A stretch of 64,000 nt of DNA. It comes from Ferroacidibacillus organovorans (GTDB taxonomy: Bacteria > Bacillota > Bacilli > Alicyclobacillales > SLC66). The stretch spans positions 36,191 through 100,190 of the forward strand of contig NZ_LSUQ01000007.1 of assembly GCF_001642725.1 (NCBI RefSeq), in the 5' to 3' direction. Within the stretch, counting starts at the first letter, position 1, and each line of letters starts with the position of its first letter. Both the position numbers and the translations under genes were made by a program. Below are positions 63,297-64,000 of this stretch, piece after piece. The notes beneath the pieces are model-generated. The model saw only the letters and a list, made by a program, of their open reading frames with translations. It was not told where the DNA came from and did no database searches.

Positions 63297-64000
63297 GGCG
63301 ATCGCAGACGCGCTTTCAAAGAAGCGGGGCGCCGGGTTTATTCCGTTTTTAAGTGCGGGAGATCCCGATGCGGAGATCAGTTTTCAACTGCTCACTCAGC
63401 TCGCCGCGTTTTCAAGCGTGATTGAAGTAGGCATCCCATACTCTGACCCGCTGGCGGACGGCCCGGTGATTCAAGATGGATCACTGCGCGCGCAAAAGCA
63501 GGGGATGAACCTGCCGAAGGCGCTACAACTGATTGCGCGTGTGCGCGCAGTGACGGATGTGCCGATCGTCGTGTTCACCTACGTAAACCCGGTTCTATCC
63601 TACGGTGCCAAAGAATTAGCAAAAGCGTGTCAAGAGGTGGGCGCCGACGGCATGATCGTCCCCGATCTTCCGCACGAAGAGGCGGGAGATCTGCGCCAAG
63701 CGCTACAGGAGCGGGGGCTCGCGCTCATTCCGCTCGTATCACTTACCAGTGGGGAACGCATCGAAACCATCGCGCGCGCTGCCTCGGGATTCGTCTATTG
63801 TGTCTCTAGCCTCGGCGTAACCGGAGAGCGCCAAGGATTCTCAAGCGACCTGCGCGCGTTTGTCGAGCGCGTGCGCGAGTACAGTTCTGTACCCGTCGCC
63901 GTTGGCTTTGGCGTCAGTCAACCTGAGCAAGTGCGCGAGCTTTCGGATTACACAGACGGCATCGTCGTCGGGAGCGCACTGGTCAGGCGCTGTGCGGCGA
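63277..64000 (+). CDS. trpA: Tryptophan synthase alpha chain, cut by the window end
   Basis: The TTG at 63277, with GAGGAGGGG about 7 nt upstream, opens a frame that runs to the window end (241 codons). Catalytic Glu is in [15 protein letters not shown] (followed by the Asp), and [11 protein letters not shown] and [11 protein letters not shown] are typical phosphate-site segments. It splits indole-glycerol phosphate to indole. It overlaps trpB by 20 bases. About 20 to 30 residues are missing by comparison with the usual length of about 265. Confidence 0.96.
   Translation, partial: MTKRGHEAIADALSKKRGAGFIPFLSAGDPDAEISFQLLTQLAAFSSVIEVGIPYSDPLADGPVIQDGSLRAQKQGMNLPKALQLIARVRAVTDVPIVVFTYVNPVLSYGAKELAKACQEVGADGMIVPDLPHEEAGDLRQALQERGLALIPLVSLTSGERIETIARAASGFVYCVSSLGVTGERQGFSSDLRAFVERVREYSSVPVAVGFGVSQPEQVRELSDYTDGIVVGSALVRRCAA

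Overview
The window looks like a chromosomal segment of a spore-forming, low-to-mid-GC Firmicute (Bacillales), most like the Alicyclobacillaceae; the family is inferred from protein likeness and gene order, not from a search. Support comes from sporulation and germination genes (spoIVA, sleB-ypeB), Bacillus-type regulators (CcpA, MecA, TRAP/MtrB), menaquinone and heptaprenyl genes, AGGAGG-type ribosome binding sites with many GTG and TTG starts, and the known B. subtilis gene orders sleB-ypeB-ypfA-cmk-plsC-rpsA-der-gpsA and mtrB-hepS-menG-hepT-ndk-cheR-aroC-aroB-trp, here split by insertions. I see no insertion sequences, prophage or CRISPR array.

Layout. 1-5.5 kb: the end of an HtrA-like protease without PDZ, then a solitary glutamate synthase large subunit behind what looks like a ykkC-class 2 riboswitch. 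5.5-14.8 kb: a methyltransferase, a class A penicillin-binding protein with a 7-residue repeat tail, folE, a phosphoesterase that appears to start at ATT, an SprT-like protein, two small paralogous helical proteins, an SF1 helicase and ccpA. 15-24.2 kb: mecA, ddl, glutamate dehydrogenase, the cortex-lytic pair sleB-ypeB, and the PilZ-cmk-plsC-rpsA operon. 24.3-33.5 kb: a PDZ/radical-SAM (DUF512) protein, der, plsY, gpsA, gcvH with its likely modifier lipM, spoIVA and an acyl-CoA synthetase. 33.5-38.5 kb: tRNA-Pro(GGG), mtrB, hepS-menG-hepT, ndk, cheR and tRNA-Gly(CCC). 38.6-44 kb: tag, an asparaginase, three small membrane proteins of unknown role, and a glycolipid pair (polyprenyl-phosphate glycosyltransferase plus a GtrA/GT-C fusion). 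44.2-50 kb: coxG-D-E-M-S-L, a molybdenum hydroxylase cluster whose large subunit lacks the CO-dehydrogenase form I signature. 50-53.9 kb: an SGNH hydrolase, a small Toprim protein, an acetyltransferase, a YpmS-like protein and a RluA enzyme. 53.9-64 kb: three overlapping M42 peptidase genes, aroC-aroB, and trpDCFBA, which runs off the end.

The most notable points are: (1) the third M42 paralog has lost five of six metal or catalytic residues yet is intact and translationally coupled to two normal-looking paralogs; (2) the trpD leader holds five (G/T)AG triplets at exact 5-nt spacing before a terminator, while the TRAP gene lies 25 kb upstream in the same window; (3) the ykkC-like leader on glutamate synthase, which would link nitrogen assimilation to ppGpp or PRPP; (4) a GtrA-mannosyltransferase fusion; (5) an ATT-initiated phosphoesterase; and (6) several perfect palindromes with no assigned role.
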